DNA of 64,000 bases from Diatrype stigma (GCA_022225965.2 JAKJXP020000057.1:62001-126000); one strand, 5' to 3'; shown: positions 20,267 through 32,381, counted from the stretch's first letter. Program-made: numbers and translations. Notes: a model not told the origin generated them from the letters alone.

Positions 20267-21749
20267 TTAACTCGTCTCCCTCACCTCATCTGTCACCTCG
20301 TCCGTGACTTTGACCTCATGGCTGTGTTCGAGTTCAGAAAGCACGATCCATGTAGGTAGGATACATAGGATCGTGATCCCAAAGTTGATGCCGATGCTGA
20401 CGAAGTGGTTGGCGTTGCCTTCGGATTGCATGCTAGATTATGGGTCAGCGGTTTAACTCAATTTTAGTCAAAAGGTTCTGGTAAGTAGAGTGAGTGACTT
20501 ACGCCCAAGCAACCGTCTGTCCAAGCGCCTCGACACCTCTTAAGATACCGGTATGGCGAGACAGGGACGACAGATCGGTGGTGTACTGGCCAACCAGCCA
20601 GTACAGGAACTGCTGGAAGGCCTGGCCGGCAAAGGTCCAGAAGAAGACGAGCCCGTAGGCCTTGCCGAAGCCGCCCTGGAACCAGTCGAAGACGGGCTTC
20701 TCGGGGGCGTCGTAGAACTGCTTCTGCAGGACGGTGGCCCAGATCCAGGTGCCGATCAGCACGGTGACGATGGTGCAGAATGCGATGCGGGCGCGGGTCT
20801 TGATGTAGATGGTCTGGCGGTCCAGCAGGGCGGCGATGAGGAAGGAGCTGAAGATGCCGGCGAAGTTGGTGAAGAAGGACGAGAAGGCGCGCGACCGGAC
20901 GGTGAAGTACGTCGTCAGCCAGGTGCTGACGAAGCCGTTGTAGAAGTACGAGATGAAGAAGGCTGGCAGCAGCAGCAGGATGCGGCGCGTGACCAGCAGG
21001 CGGAAAACAGCGCGGAACTCGCCGCCCCACGTGGCCTCCTTGGTGACGACGGCGCGCGTGCCGTCGCGCCGCCACACCTTCTCGGCCGGACTCAGGCACA
21101 GCGCGATGGGCAGACCCAGGCACATAATGGCGATGAAGACGATGTAGGTCGCGGAGCCGACGGCGCCGCTGGTCGACCGGTTCGCGTTCAGGCCGAGATT
21201 GATGGCGCCGCCGACGATGGGGCCCGCGGCCTTGGCGGTCTGCCACACGGCCAGGTAGAAGGCGCGGTCCCGCGGGCTCGGGTACCCGATGATGATGGCG
21301 GCCTCGGCGGCCCAGAAGAAGCCGGCCGAGATGCCGCACAGCGCGCTGCCGAACAGCATGAACCACGTCGTCGCGCTCACGTTGTTGGTGTACAGGCCCG
21401 CGCCGTACAGCGGGTAGCCCAGCGCGCCTAGCGCCAGGCCGTAGGGCAGCCCGATCCGGTTGTTGATCGCGCCCGCCGCCACGCACACCACGGCGAACAG
21501 GCCGTACACCAGCGCGTTGGCCGCCGACACGGCGTACGGCTCGGCCGCCCCGCCCGCGCCGAGCCCGCCCAGCGCGTCCCACATCCCCGGCGCCGTGAAC
21601 GAGACCCCGCACGCGACGGCGATCTGGAAGGGCACGGACCGGAAGATAGAGCGCTTCGGCCGGGTGCCCTCAAGTTCCGCCGATGTCGAGGAAGCCGCGG
21701 TCGCGGTGTCGGCGACGCCCGCCTTGGTGGCGAGAGAAGTGTCCGCCAT
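20267..21749 (-). CDS. UNC93-like (DUF895) major-facilitator membrane protein
   Basis: Exons 21749-20503 and 20432-20267 are joined in frame over a 70-nt intron (GTAAGT...CTAG), giving 470 aa, normal for the fungal UNC93-like group. The N-terminal 40 residues are polar and cytosolic. The first helix begins FRSVPFQIAVACGVSFTAPG, followed by MWDALGGLGAGG, the conserved 'P.MF.AL..LGAGG' segment of the family. About eleven to twelve hydrophobic segments follow, including GISAGFFWAAEAAIIIGYP (the family 'G.G.A..W..QG....YP' position) and a charged central loop (SPAEKVWRRDGTRAV). Exon 2 supplies the last helix, SIGINFGITILCILPTWIVL, and a short acidic tail. The substrate is unknown; fungal members are annotated as putative transporters of the plasma membrane or vacuole. 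Confidence 0.88.
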
Positions 21750-23706
21750 GCTTGCTTGCTTGTTATCTGGTTACTGGAGCCAAGCTACAAGGTTGTGAGC
21801 GACTTCTAGGAGTGCTAAAGAAGTAAAAGGCCTGAATGGGAAGGATTTCATCTACCGAGCCAATGGTCCTCGTCGTGTCTTCTTGTATGCGGCTCTGCGC
21901 AAACTCTGCCGTCAAGCGGCGATGTTTCTGTATAGTGGAGCTATGGCGTGATTGCTGGGGGACATCTACGGTGAACTGCGGTGAGTGGTACTGCATTGCA
22001 TTGCTTGCTGAAACGTGGGCAATAGGACCGAAAAAGGCCGGCGGCCTCGCGTGCTCGATCGGAAATCTGGGCACACGGAATTCTGGGCACATCCATATGG
22101 CGACATTTCCGACGATCCAATCCGGGAGCTAGTCAAGGCTGGTTTGGGACATGTGCAAGCTCATAATTAGCTCAGCATTGGGGACCTACAGAGTCAACCT
22201 TCAGCCAGCTTTACTACGTAAAGCAGCTACGGGGAAAGAGAGGGAGTAGGTTATGGGGGATCATCGCCGGCCTAGACGTCTAGATTCGAAATGACTCGGC
22301 GGACCCGGATTTAGGGGGCACTAGTCTAGTCAAGCTATTACCTAAAAAATAAAGATTTTCCCCTGCAACATCATCTCCTTCCGGGCTATGTAGCTTGTAA
22401 TTGGCAAATGCCCTCGGTCACTTCGAAAAGAACTCGGCGTTGTTGATCATAAATCTGTGATGAAGATGGATCGGTCGGTTATAGATCAATTATGTAAGTC
22501 GTAAGCGATTTACGTGTTGGTTAAGTAGACCGCCGTCTTGGGCTATGAACTCGGAGCCAGAACCCCTTAAACCCCACCCCGTTGCCTCTCGGTCCTCTCC
22601 GGCCAAGAATAGCTCATGAACCTCGCTGTTTCCTCATGGTTCATCGAATACGTGAAAGGGCTGATTAGTTATTGATCAGTGGTCAAATTGTATATCTTGT
22701 GTATAGGCCAGATAGGGGTTGCAGCGAACACTAGCCGAGGGGCAATATGGTTCTGATGAAACTCTACTTGGACGGAGAGAGCAGCAGTGTTATGCCATAG
22801 TTGCACTGATAGGTTGGCCCCTGAGTTTAAGTGTTGCACATCTACTCATACGCACGTATCTATCGATAGGGCTTGTCGGTTCACTCACCTACGTCACTAC
22901 AGATGTCTAAACATCGAACAGTCGATGGTATGGACATTCTATACAGGGCACATTCTAAATAATGCTGATGATGACAGTGAGCTGATGCGGGGTACTATCT
23001 GAGCGGCGATGCCCTTGTCAGGGACGAGCGATTATAAGTACAACGCCGGTTGCCCCGCGGATATCGAACAATGATTATGGCAGAGCAGAGCAATATGTCA
23101 ATGTCAGCAGAAATGAGACTGAAAAGCAATACATGAAAATCTAGATTTCAATGGAAGTTCACAGTTGGCCTTATCGAGGCTCCGCTCGTTCTAATGTTTC
23201 AGGCTGTGTACCAAGGGCGGCCTGATAGAATGTCTCATTCCATCAGACCCGGCATTGCAGAGTCCGACAGAGACAGTTCTGAACGAAAGCATTTCAAGCG
23301 ATGCGACGACCAGCCGGCGAACGTAAAGTCTCATGATATGAACCTGATACACAAAAGACTCATAAAGTACCACCCTGCCTGCCAATTCATGTAATCTGAC
23401 TACGGCACCTTCGGGTAGTAGGGATCCGGAAGGGATAAAGGGATACAGATAAGCGGCCGCATTGTTAGTTTGTTTGGAACGCAAGTTCGCTTTACATAGT
23501 AACCCAACCTGTCATCGCCATAGACCATCCTACCATTCGCCGCTCTCCAGAGACTTCTTCCGAACCGAATCGGCCTGCATTCGATTGCGCTGCTTTCATT
23601 CCGGCATCCGCCTTGCTTGTTAGCAGCCGGTACCCGGATTGACTCTTCTCGTGCCCCCCTCCTCATTACGCACAAATGCATCCGACAACCCCTGTCCCAT
23701 CCTACG
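21750..23706. other. Intergenic, no gene recognised
   Basis: Open frames such as plus 22719-23002 and minus 23191-23484 lack motifs and overlap on both strands. The region holds the promoters of the flanking divergently oriented genes. Confidence 0.45.
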
Positions 23707-25200
23707 ATGTCCGCCGCGCCCGACCCGCTCGATAGTCCGGCGCTGGAGCCACCGTACGGCGTGCAGCCCGACTTCGACCACCCGCCGAATCGGAACGCCG
23801 CAGTGCATGTCATGCTCGCCTTGTGCCTAGCGCTTACTACCTTTTTCCTTCTTCTCCGGATCTATACGAGGACCATCTGCATGCGGCAGTTTCAGGTCCT
23901 TGACTGTGAGATCCCACCATGGTCGTTAGGCTATTTCGAGGGGGGTCAATATTTGAAGCTAATATGTCGTATCTGCGTTGTAGTGATGACCATTGCGGCA
24001 TTCGTAAGTACGTCGGAAAGGTGCTCAACATGTCCACGTCGTTAATAACAGCATAAGGGGACTTATATAGTCTACATCTGGACTTCTTACCGGCAGCTCG
24101 CAGGGATTGGCTTTTTTGTGCGACAGTGGAATACGAGACTCAGAGATGTCTTCCTATATCTTTTTGTACGCTTCGAATATGATACTGTTGTATATGATAT
24201 TGTGTGATGAGATTGACCGTTAATAGTATGGCTTTGTCGGAATCAGCATGTATTCGTTTACAATCATGCTCCTCAAAGCAGCCATCCTCCTCGAGTGGGT
24301 TCGGATCTTCGCCCCGGCCGGCATCCGCAATTCCTTCTACTGGCTATGCCACATTCTCTTATGGATCAACGTCCTCTTCTACGTTTCCATCATCATTGCA
24401 GTCAACCTCGCGTGTACCCCCTATAGAAAAAACTGGGATCTGTATCTCCCGGGACATTGCATTAGGACAGACCATGCGAACATGGCCTCCGCCATGATCA
24501 ACTTCATATTCGATTTAATCATACCGATCCTCCCGCAGAGGGCAATTTGGCGACTGCAAATGTCGAGACAGAAGAAACTAGGCGTATCTATTGTTTTCGC
24601 CATCGGGCTAATGTTCGTATTTCTCTGTAGCCTGTCCTTCGACCCTGATAATCGATCTATATAACTGTGCTGATCTTGCTCTTCAGTGCTTGTATTACAG
24701 CGGGTTTCCGTGTAGCGATCACAATCCAAGCACTTAGAACTCCTTACACAACATACTCCTACTCAAAGCTATCTCTTTGTTGCCTTGCCGAAATGACCTG
24801 TGGTTTCCTGGTCTTCTGCATACCGTCAGCACCTAGGGCTCTCCATACTCTGATAGCCACCGCGAAGATGTCGACATTTAGGTCTTGGACAGGCTCCTCG
24901 ACTGAGAGAATGCAAGGGACAAGGAGAATTAATGGGTCCTCCATACCTCGCTCGAGCCTCAAACCGTCTACTTACAGGAGACAAACCGAGGTGGACGAAC
25001 GAGGACTGATAGCTCTCGAGGCTCTAGGAACAAGTGAGACGATTCAGCAGCAACAGAATTTTCCGAGATACAACCCAAGCCAATCCGAAGATACGCCCAG
25101 CACTCATTCAAGGACATCGGGGGGTGGTTTCAGTACGCCTCCAAGTGGGGTCTATGCCTATAATCAGCCACATGCGTGGGGGCAGGGTGGAGTGCCATAG
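23707..25200 (+). CDS. Rhodopsin-domain integral membrane protein (fungal seven-helix family)
   Basis: Proposed exons are 23707-23905, 23984-24003, 24052-24165, 24227-24612 and 24687-25200, which stay in frame to give 410 aa. Helix 1 is HVMLALCLALTTFFLLLRIY followed by TR, the usual 'RIYTR' mark. The third exon gives YIWTSYRQLAGIGFFVRQWN, matching the family 'G.G.H.WD...' region, and DVFLYLF. Exon 4 has SMYSFTIMLLKAAILLEWVR and MASAMINFIFDLIIPILPQR, matching 'K..IL..Y.RIF' and 'N...D..I...P'. Exon 5 supplies the last helices and a Ser/Gln-rich cytosolic tail of about 130 residues. The 78 nt at 23906-23983 could also be read through in frame, giving 436 aa; the 20-nt exon makes that junction uncertain. 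The family is often described as PTH11-like receptors; the ligand is unknown and no CFEM domain is present. Confidence 0.82.
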
Positions 25201-25841
25201 AAACAGCACTGCTGAAGTGCATGCGCATTTGCTCTTTTCTATTAATTATATGACAATACTCTGAAGACCGTGCTCTCAGTCTTTGTCAGTCGCAAACTTG
25301 TTGTGAAGCACTGCCTCCAATTCAAGTTCCGCATGGTCAACGTTCCTTGTTTGCTATAACCCACGCAGCCCCCTATGCAACGAAGTCTAACATAACCCAG
25401 GGGCTCCATTCGGAGATAGTACCTAGGGATAGCTCCACCTTAACGGTATAATTTCTATCCGAAAGATTCATACTAGTTCATTCTGTTTATGAACCGCTTG
25501 CCTCCTCTAGCCCAGGAAACCCGTATCTATCCAGACCATAATCACTTTCCGCTGTACGCCCCATTCTCTATACGATCAGCTCAAACTCTCAAACTTTTAT
25601 ACCCCTATTCTCCACCGGCCATGTTGTTAGACCCGCTTATGATGTTTGAGTACCCAGCTTCGATCTTTACCAAACCTTGTTGGTGTAAAAGTCTCGTGCG
25701 TACAACTCACGCTATACAGAACTTCTCTAGTACTTTCATGATCATTCGTTATTACTCATAGTTAGACTTGTAACTTCTGAAGTAAGCTGTAGTTTGAGCT
25801 ATGTCATGTATACAGGGGGGGTGTTGGCAGCCACCGGTGGC
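25201..25841. other. Intergenic, no gene recognised
   Basis: A plus-strand frame at 25489-25761 has no supporting motif. Confidence 0.4.
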
Positions 25842-26849
25842 TTAAGGGGGTGGCTCACTCCCTAGGCTAGCGTATAAGTGGCGCGCGGCGCTTAAGGTTC
25901 CCCTAACGCCCATATCGAACATATATAAAGCAGGAACTCCGGAGCCGCGAAGGTTATTGACAAGATCCTGCTCGACCCAGGCCGTGATGGACCCATAGTC
26001 CCGACACAGGCGGGGATTGCCCCATCCCGTAACTCCACCCAGGATTGATTCAACTGGCTCGAATGTTGTGTCACTGGCACAAACGAGGCTGTGACGGAGG
26101 TAGTCAAAGCAATGTCGCATGTGGGGTAGGACGATCTCGTCATTACCTCTACTATTCGAGGCAAGTACAACGAAGTAATTGCGGTACATCGACCACTAAT
26201 TCATGATTGACTAGGTATCAATGTGAGCGACTGCACAGTTCTTCGTTTTTGTACTAGCCAGATACCTCTCGAATTTGTTGGTAGAGGGACGGCCAGTGGA
26301 AAGCCGGAATTAAGGATGTCGTCACTCACCAGACAATGCAACTGATGGATGACAGACAGGGTAGGGTATACACCTGAGAACTACCGGGATGTGGCTGATA
26401 GACCCCTGTCCGACTAGACATGATCGGGATAGCTCGTCAGCAAATGTTACGATGATGCATATGTCACGAACACATATGCAGGTAGGTAGATGTAGTTGCG
26501 GCGCATACGAGGCACAATTGAGTCTCAAGCCTCATTGGTACTGTTGTTGTGGCAAGGGTCTTCCCCCAAATGTGCGATTATAATCGAAGACTGCACCAAC
26601 AACATCCAGCGGGATGTCGGGCCCACGATCTGGTCCAGTATTGGGTTGATGGAGTATGCTCTCTATGCACGGGGGGTTTCTGCTGATAGCTACACCGATC
26701 AAAATCCCAAACGCACAGGATACTATGGGCAAAAATGAGAGAAAAAGGCGCAAGGGAGGATCAAAGAACGAAGGAGGGGTACTTCGGTTTGTAATTGGCA
26801 CGTCAGTGGGAATCGGGAGGTAGCCTAATATGCGGTTGAAGAGCTTCAT
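25842..26849 (-). pseudogene. UstYa-like (DUF3328) gene, probably frameshifted
   Basis: The N-terminal exon (from 26849) has a cytosolic start, one transmembrane helix (LRLFLSFLPIVSCAFGILIG, about residues 33-55) and FDYNRTF, the family's 'F.YN..F'. The first metal-type motif HQLHCL ends at 26330 before a GTGAGT donor. An exon from 26195 follows with WSMYRNYF, HMRHCFDYLRHSLVC (the second HxxHC motif) and CRDYGSITAW. These are the hallmarks of UstYa-type oxidases acting in fungal peptide and other secondary-metabolite pathways. Between exon 1 and HQLHC the frame cannot be kept. A 5-bp tandem duplication (AGGGT twice, 26358-26367) lies just before HQLHC, and its size accounts for the shift. The usual 'AW..L' segment is also missing. 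A splice arrangement that I did not see could rescue it, so pseudogene status is probable, not certain. Confidence 0.6.
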
Positions 26850-28098
26850 CGTTGTGTTGAGACGAGTTGGATGATTTGTCGCAGAGGTTGTCGTTTGCCT
26901 GGATCTTCTAGTCAGGAAATGGTCAGTGTATTTAGTAGCTAGGTAGTTTGGAGATAGGCCGGCGGATCATGCAAGAGTTTCCTAGACCTTCGACCGCGTC
27001 CGGGTAGGGGTAAGTCTTGAAATATTACGTGTTGTGTACTCTATTACTACATATCATATCTGAGCTGTTATTTCTCCTTCTGATCTGGTACGTTGCTCAT
27101 GTAGTACAACCAACTGCATATGCGCGTTATCTCTGTGACTGGCCTTCGTAATGCAGCCTATCTCGCTTGCTCTAGCCGGAGTCTCAGTGAAAGTCTGAGT
27201 TTTGACTATCTGGATCAATTGCCACAGCTTGGCAGTCCGTTAAAACCTATCTCTGTTGGGCGTAGGTGATTGATTGCCTTTACTATGATCCGTATTACTC
27301 CGAGCTTGGAATAAAGAACTGGTATACGAGAACTCACTCTATCAAAGTCAATCCAAGATGGGTGTAGAACACGCCTAAGACTACAACGAGTATGAATCGA
27401 GCCAAACAGCAGAGCTACTCCTCGGGGGCAAAGAAGCTTGCAATCACCAATTAATAGCAACATCGAGGTGCAGGCCATGGATGTGTGCCCACGGCTTTAT
27501 ATTGACTCTATACAAGCGTATACTTGGCCCTCCTAATATTCACACCTCATTCGCTTTGTCAAGGGGGCCTTCTGGATACCTTATCTCATCATCCTTGTAA
27601 TTACCAAACATCGATTTTCTTATCAACCTCTCAAGGCATGTGCTAATCAACATTCGGGCCCCTATGTGTCGCATTCAGGAGACCACAGATAGGGATGGAT
27701 TCGGATACAGATTTAGTCGTATATAAGAAAGAAGCGATCTCTAGTCTAAGGAGCGAAAGAGTTTTATATATACAGTATGCCAAGCCACTAGGTGCCGATC
27801 ACTTGGTTACGTAATCCCAGCTCTCCTATTGTAGCCCCTATATCGCGACAACCTTGGTTTCGCATGAGTCATGCTTAGACATGCTCGTTGTTGTCTTGCT
27901 GAAAGTTCGCACTATTCAGGTTATCTTGACAAGGAGCTTTTCGATGCACATGAGTGGAGATGGTTGGTGTTCAACTTGGGCGATTCTGACCTGCACATAA
28001 GAATAAAATACTCCGAAAATCAATTTCAATGGGATCTCGTCGTATCTGATTGTTTGGTTACCTTCTACAGCGACACTCTATCTATCCGTTGCAAGTAG
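26850..28098. other. Intergenic, no gene recognised
   Basis: Short frames (minus 27215-27478, plus 27871-28098) have no motif. The latter ends at the 3' end of the methyltransferase gene and is convergent with it. Confidence 0.45.
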
Positions 28099-29751
28099 TC
28101 ATTCCTTAAGCACTGCTTCAACAATACCGTCAGCGTCTTCCTCTGGAGGAAGCCACACCTTGAGGACCTCGAAGCCTGCACTTTGAAGAAGCTCATGCCA
28201 TTGTCTTTCGGTGCGTTCCATTCCAGAATTAAAGGCCATCATTGTCATATCAAGCATTGCGTGAAAGGTTGAAGCGCCTTGTTCTGGGATAATCATCTCG
28301 TGGAGCAACAGCTTAGAATATCCAGGCTTCATAGATGCTTTGACTTGCGCAAGGATTTCCATGCACTTGACGTCAGACCAGTCATGAAGAATATGGTGGT
28401 AGAAGTATGCACGCGCTCCTACAAAATGATAAGCGAATGTTCAAAATCAGTAATCCAGGCAGGGATTCTATCTGATGTTTGGCGGGAAATGGTGAATGTG
28501 GCAACAGTGGCTGTCTCCCACTTGGGACGGATGCCAGCGCAGGGGGGCGGTAGACTTGTAAACAGCTCTTGCAGAGTACGCGTACAGGCTGCAAAGGCCT
28601 AGGTATCATTTTCCCGACACCTAAGCGAGCTTCCTAGGGCTTCCCAAAGCTCTGAAGTGGCACCCTCAAAAATAAAGGGAGTGCTTACCTTTCACGGGTT
28701 GCGACTTGAAAAAGTCGTATGGCATGAGCTCGATAGCGTGATCAAGAGTGCCGATCGCTTCTATGACCGGAGCGAGATCTTGAAGAACGAGGCGACCCTG
28801 GCGGGGGTACTTTTCATGGAATGCTAGTACATCATGACCTTTACCGCCGCCAACGTCTACCAACAACGCGGAATCTGCTATTGCCCCATCAAGGAGCCGT
28901 TCGGGCACTGGAAACCAATCGACCCAGTAACTTCTTGCGCCCATTGTATTCCCCATAAAGGTGTTGAAGTCCATAAGAACATCAGGAATCGAACTGAAAA
29001 AGTCGAATGTCGTCAGCTTGGTCTGAAAGGCGTATTGCATTAAGCCATCTTTGGGGTCAGTTGGGCATCGGTAGCCCGTTTCCCTGAGGTATTTAGGAGC
29101 CTTCTGTGCCGCGCCCGCCACCATATCTCCGCTATGTTGTGATTATGTTAGAACCTCAACTTTATGATAATAGCGCACTTGTGGCAGCGCATTTATGACA
29201 GCGCACTTACAGCATCCTATGGCCAGCGGCAATTGCGTTGATAGTCATGGCCTTCGTGACGGGGTTAGCTTGCCACAGTCGCTCGCCGACTTCATCAACT
29301 AATCCAAGCGATGATACGGATCTCAAGACCCTAACTAATAACAGTGTGTTAGCCTCCCTGGTGAGTTCTTTCTGATGAATAACACATACTGATCAGAAGT
29401 TCTTCACCACTTGACAGGGCTGCAAGTTCGGTCGATGAGATAGGTGCTCCATTGTTGGCAATATGCTTGAACAGCTCAAGATACACAGCTATCCTGATGG
29501 TCACGGGTACAATAGGCTGCGAACTTGTAAGTATATTTGTGCGTGACATAGGCAGGGTGCAAATAACTGGAATCATATACGGAAAAGGCTAGAGAGACGG
29601 CCACATCTTCTGGTTTCCCAAGGCTGGTAGTGAGCCTTTTGCTTAAGTGCAATGCCTCTTTCCTTGCGGCATGGTCCTCTTTGGATGAGAGGCGTGAGAC
29701 AAGCTGGTGTAGCTGCTCAATGAGATTGACTTCTGGGTCAGAGGTCGCCAT
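28099..29751 (-). CDS. SAM-dependent O-methyltransferase (family 2, COMT-like)
   Basis: Five exons (29751-29581, 29516-29390, 29334-29211, 29131-28689, 28418-28099) join in frame to 394 aa, the normal size of fungal O-methyltransferases of this family. The N-terminal third is the helical dimerisation domain (IRIAVYLELFKHIANNGAPI, then LSSGEELLIIRVLRSV). The Rossmann part holds the SAM-binding loop VDVGGGKGHD, followed by LVLQDLAPVI. The last exon carries YHHILHDWSD, whose His in LHDW is the usual catalytic base, and ends with the family's LLLHEMIIP and GMERTERQWHELLQSAGF. It transfers a methyl group to a hydroxyl of a small molecule, probably a polyketide or other secondary metabolite; the substrate is inferred only from the family. 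The last intron (270 nt) is much longer than the others (55-79 nt). Confidence 0.9.
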
Positions 29752-31538
29752 CGTGTTTGTAACTCTTGATTACAGGGGGTTGCCGATTGCTGTTGTGCAG
29801 TTGTGATATATAGCCTGGGTAGGTTGGCGCGCGGGTGGTTACCCAGAATACACCCAGCAATATGAAGAGGAGGGTGAATGTCTGTTATAAGTTATGCAGC
29901 ATTGCTGCATGCAGTTCCCACAGCCTCGTATTGGTGATTGATGACTGACTACATGTAACCCAATTCTATCGTAGCATCATATATTGACGCTCTTGAGGAT
30001 CGTATGAAGTATGGGACTTATAGCGGAAAGTGATAATTGTCTGGCTAGATACGAGCTTCCTTAGCTAGAGCCGGAAGAGTGATTATATACAGAGTGGAAC
30101 GGAGGAAAGCTTCCGATAGAAGTTATACCGCCCAGGTGGCACGTTTCCTTGCTCCTACCTCCGAATGGAGCCCCTGATCTGCAACACATCAATCCGGCGT
30201 TTGGGAAGGATGCTCGTATCCCTGATATCTGGGACCAACCTACGTCTTAGGTCGACCGTGATTGGATGTTCAAGACCCATATGCTTGCCAACGTATATCT
30301 CATGTACATACATAACCTAACCACGTGAGCCTTCAGGGGCTGGTTGGGTTGTACGTTGGTTCTAGACTCCTTTTGTGGATGGTAGGACACAGAGTACATA
30401 GCCTGCTTTATGAAGTGTATGGAAGCAAGGGATTTCCTTGAGTGGCATCATGGGCTTGGGGGTATTGTAGCTTTCTCTAATCTGTACTAGATTAATCCTG
30501 TCCGATATATATAATAATAAGCAATTGTTACTAACAGCATATCTTTTGGCGTACTAGCGTATTCGACAAATCCATTCGATAGCTAACAGTGACGTTGACA
30601 GTGCCATGATTGCTTCGATCATTAAAACCATCCGGCTTCAGGCTATCACTGCCACTGATGACCTGGCGTGTAATGTTACCAACCCATATACCTAGATATA
30701 TGCTCTGTTGAATGTTGGCTAATCCGTAATCTTTCTTGGCGATATAGGTGCTATGGCTAAACTCGCAATTGGGTGGACGTGCGTCCGCCCCAGTATACAA
30801 CATTATACCTGTGAGAACTTGACTGATAAATCACAGGCTCGAGGCATATATCGTCCTCCTTGCTGTACCAATACCGAGCCTTCGGCCTCTCAAGGTGAAG
30901 AATGGCGGGTCTCAACGCACACCTAGTCGCGGCAGGGAGCTAAATTCATTTCACTCATGGAAGAGAGCCCGAGCCAGCAATCAAGCGAACAGTGGCCGAC
31001 TCGACCCCTTTCAGGGATACACTGTACTCAACGAAATTAGCCGAACTGGCAGCCATAATCGAACCATCGAGACACCCTATTCTTCAGAGACTCCAAAAGA
31101 TTCATTACGATTTTTATTAATAATATCGAGACGTTTAATGTTAAGAACATCCCAGGCTCCCTGCTTTTAGCTAGGTGTACTAGCGACGTCGATATCGTCG
31201 AAATAATAAAGGGGGCACAGCACTGCTATACAATGGCCCGTATTACTTAACAACCAGTATAGGGGTAAAGTAATGAACTAGTAAAAGCATGAATTGCTAT
31301 GGAGTACTAGGGACTCCAGGGACTTCGATATAGTCCCTGGCAGTACTCAGTAGTCCTAAGGAGTACTGGGAACTACGTAACAGAGAAGAGAAAGGGAGCA
31401 CCCAGAACAATCGAGATACAACTGCCAAATACAGAAAAATAAATGTCACTAGGTATAGAAGGAAAACTCTTAATACCAGAAAGAAATCGTAACTTCCACC
31501 TAAGCGCATGATTTCTCCCATAAACCACAGTTAACCTC
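29752..31538. other. Intergenic, no gene supported
   Basis: Minus-strand 30803-30531 (90 codons) has a weak protein-like look but no start context or partner exon that I can defend. The rest shows nothing recognisable apart from a short hairpin at 31316-31340. Confidence 0.4.
31316..31340. repeat. Perfect 9-bp inverted repeat
   Basis: CCAGGGACT, seven bases, then AGTCCCTGG. AGTACT sequences flank it on both sides. It may be the end or core of a small degenerate element or be chance; it is not followed by a T run. Confidence 0.5.
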
Positions 31539-32381
31539 CTAGGCACTATGTCTTCGATATATGATTTCATCTCTGGGCCTATCTTCTTCTTCTTCTTCTT
31601 TTTCCTTTGCTGGCGTCTTTGCTCGTGGCGTCTCCTGTCCCCAATCACGACTTCTCTCTTCCTCTTGCCATTTACATTTCTCATGAAGTTGTGGTGTCCA
31701 CCAAGGAGGCTGGGGGATGTTCAAAGTACTGTATCTCTCATTAGAGGGTTGCGGGTCTCGGCGATGAAAGTTCCTATTTAGGATGTAGAAATGGTCATTA
31801 TAGGGTACTCTGCGGAAGCACACTGTGAGATTCCTATGTCAGTGATTATCCTCTCGCAATGATCCAGCATCGGCTCCGTAACCTGGACACAAAGCTGTTG
31901 AACAGCCCAAATCATCCGCCAGCATGCGGAAGGACTCTCGAGCAACCAAGGAGAAGAGACGGTAACATTTTGGGAGCTGCTTACTAGAGATGCCTTGGTG
32001 GATACACTCGACCTCCACACATCGCTCGTTCTCCATGCCGTTCGCTAACTGCCGGCAAAGCTCGTGAAAAGTCGCGGTGTTGGGGCTGTATGGAGTGCCT
32101 CTACCAATGAGCACTATGTCGAGCGAGACGATTTTGCCCCCTTGCGATCCGTATTTGAAGGTGAGGCTCGATGCAGGCCACCATGCGTTCATGGTGGCCC
32201 TGCAGCGGAACTCGAGAGCCTGTGCTACTGATTCGGCGTGGGTCGCTTGAGCACGATGGTCAAATGTGTCCAGCCATGCCCACTGATGCTCGTTCAGGGC
32301 TGAGGGCACTCGCTCGAACTGGAGCGGGGCAATTGTAACTGGCTGCCCGAAATTGGCTCTTTGTTTGCCCTTGGGGTCCAT
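31539..32381 (-). CDS. Hypothetical fungal protein
   Basis: Exon 32381-31883 and exon 31822-31539 are joined over a 60-nt intron (GTTACG donor, ACTGAC branch site, CACAG acceptor), which keeps the frame and gives 260 aa. The N-terminal 170 residues look globular with several Trp and Cys (HQWAWLDTFDH, MNAWWPASSL, CVEVECIHQG). The C-terminal part is charged, with a KEKEEEEEDRPRDE stretch. There is no signal peptide or membrane helix. I do not recognise a domain. The clean divisibility of the spliced length and the long first exon argue for a real gene. Confidence 0.55.
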
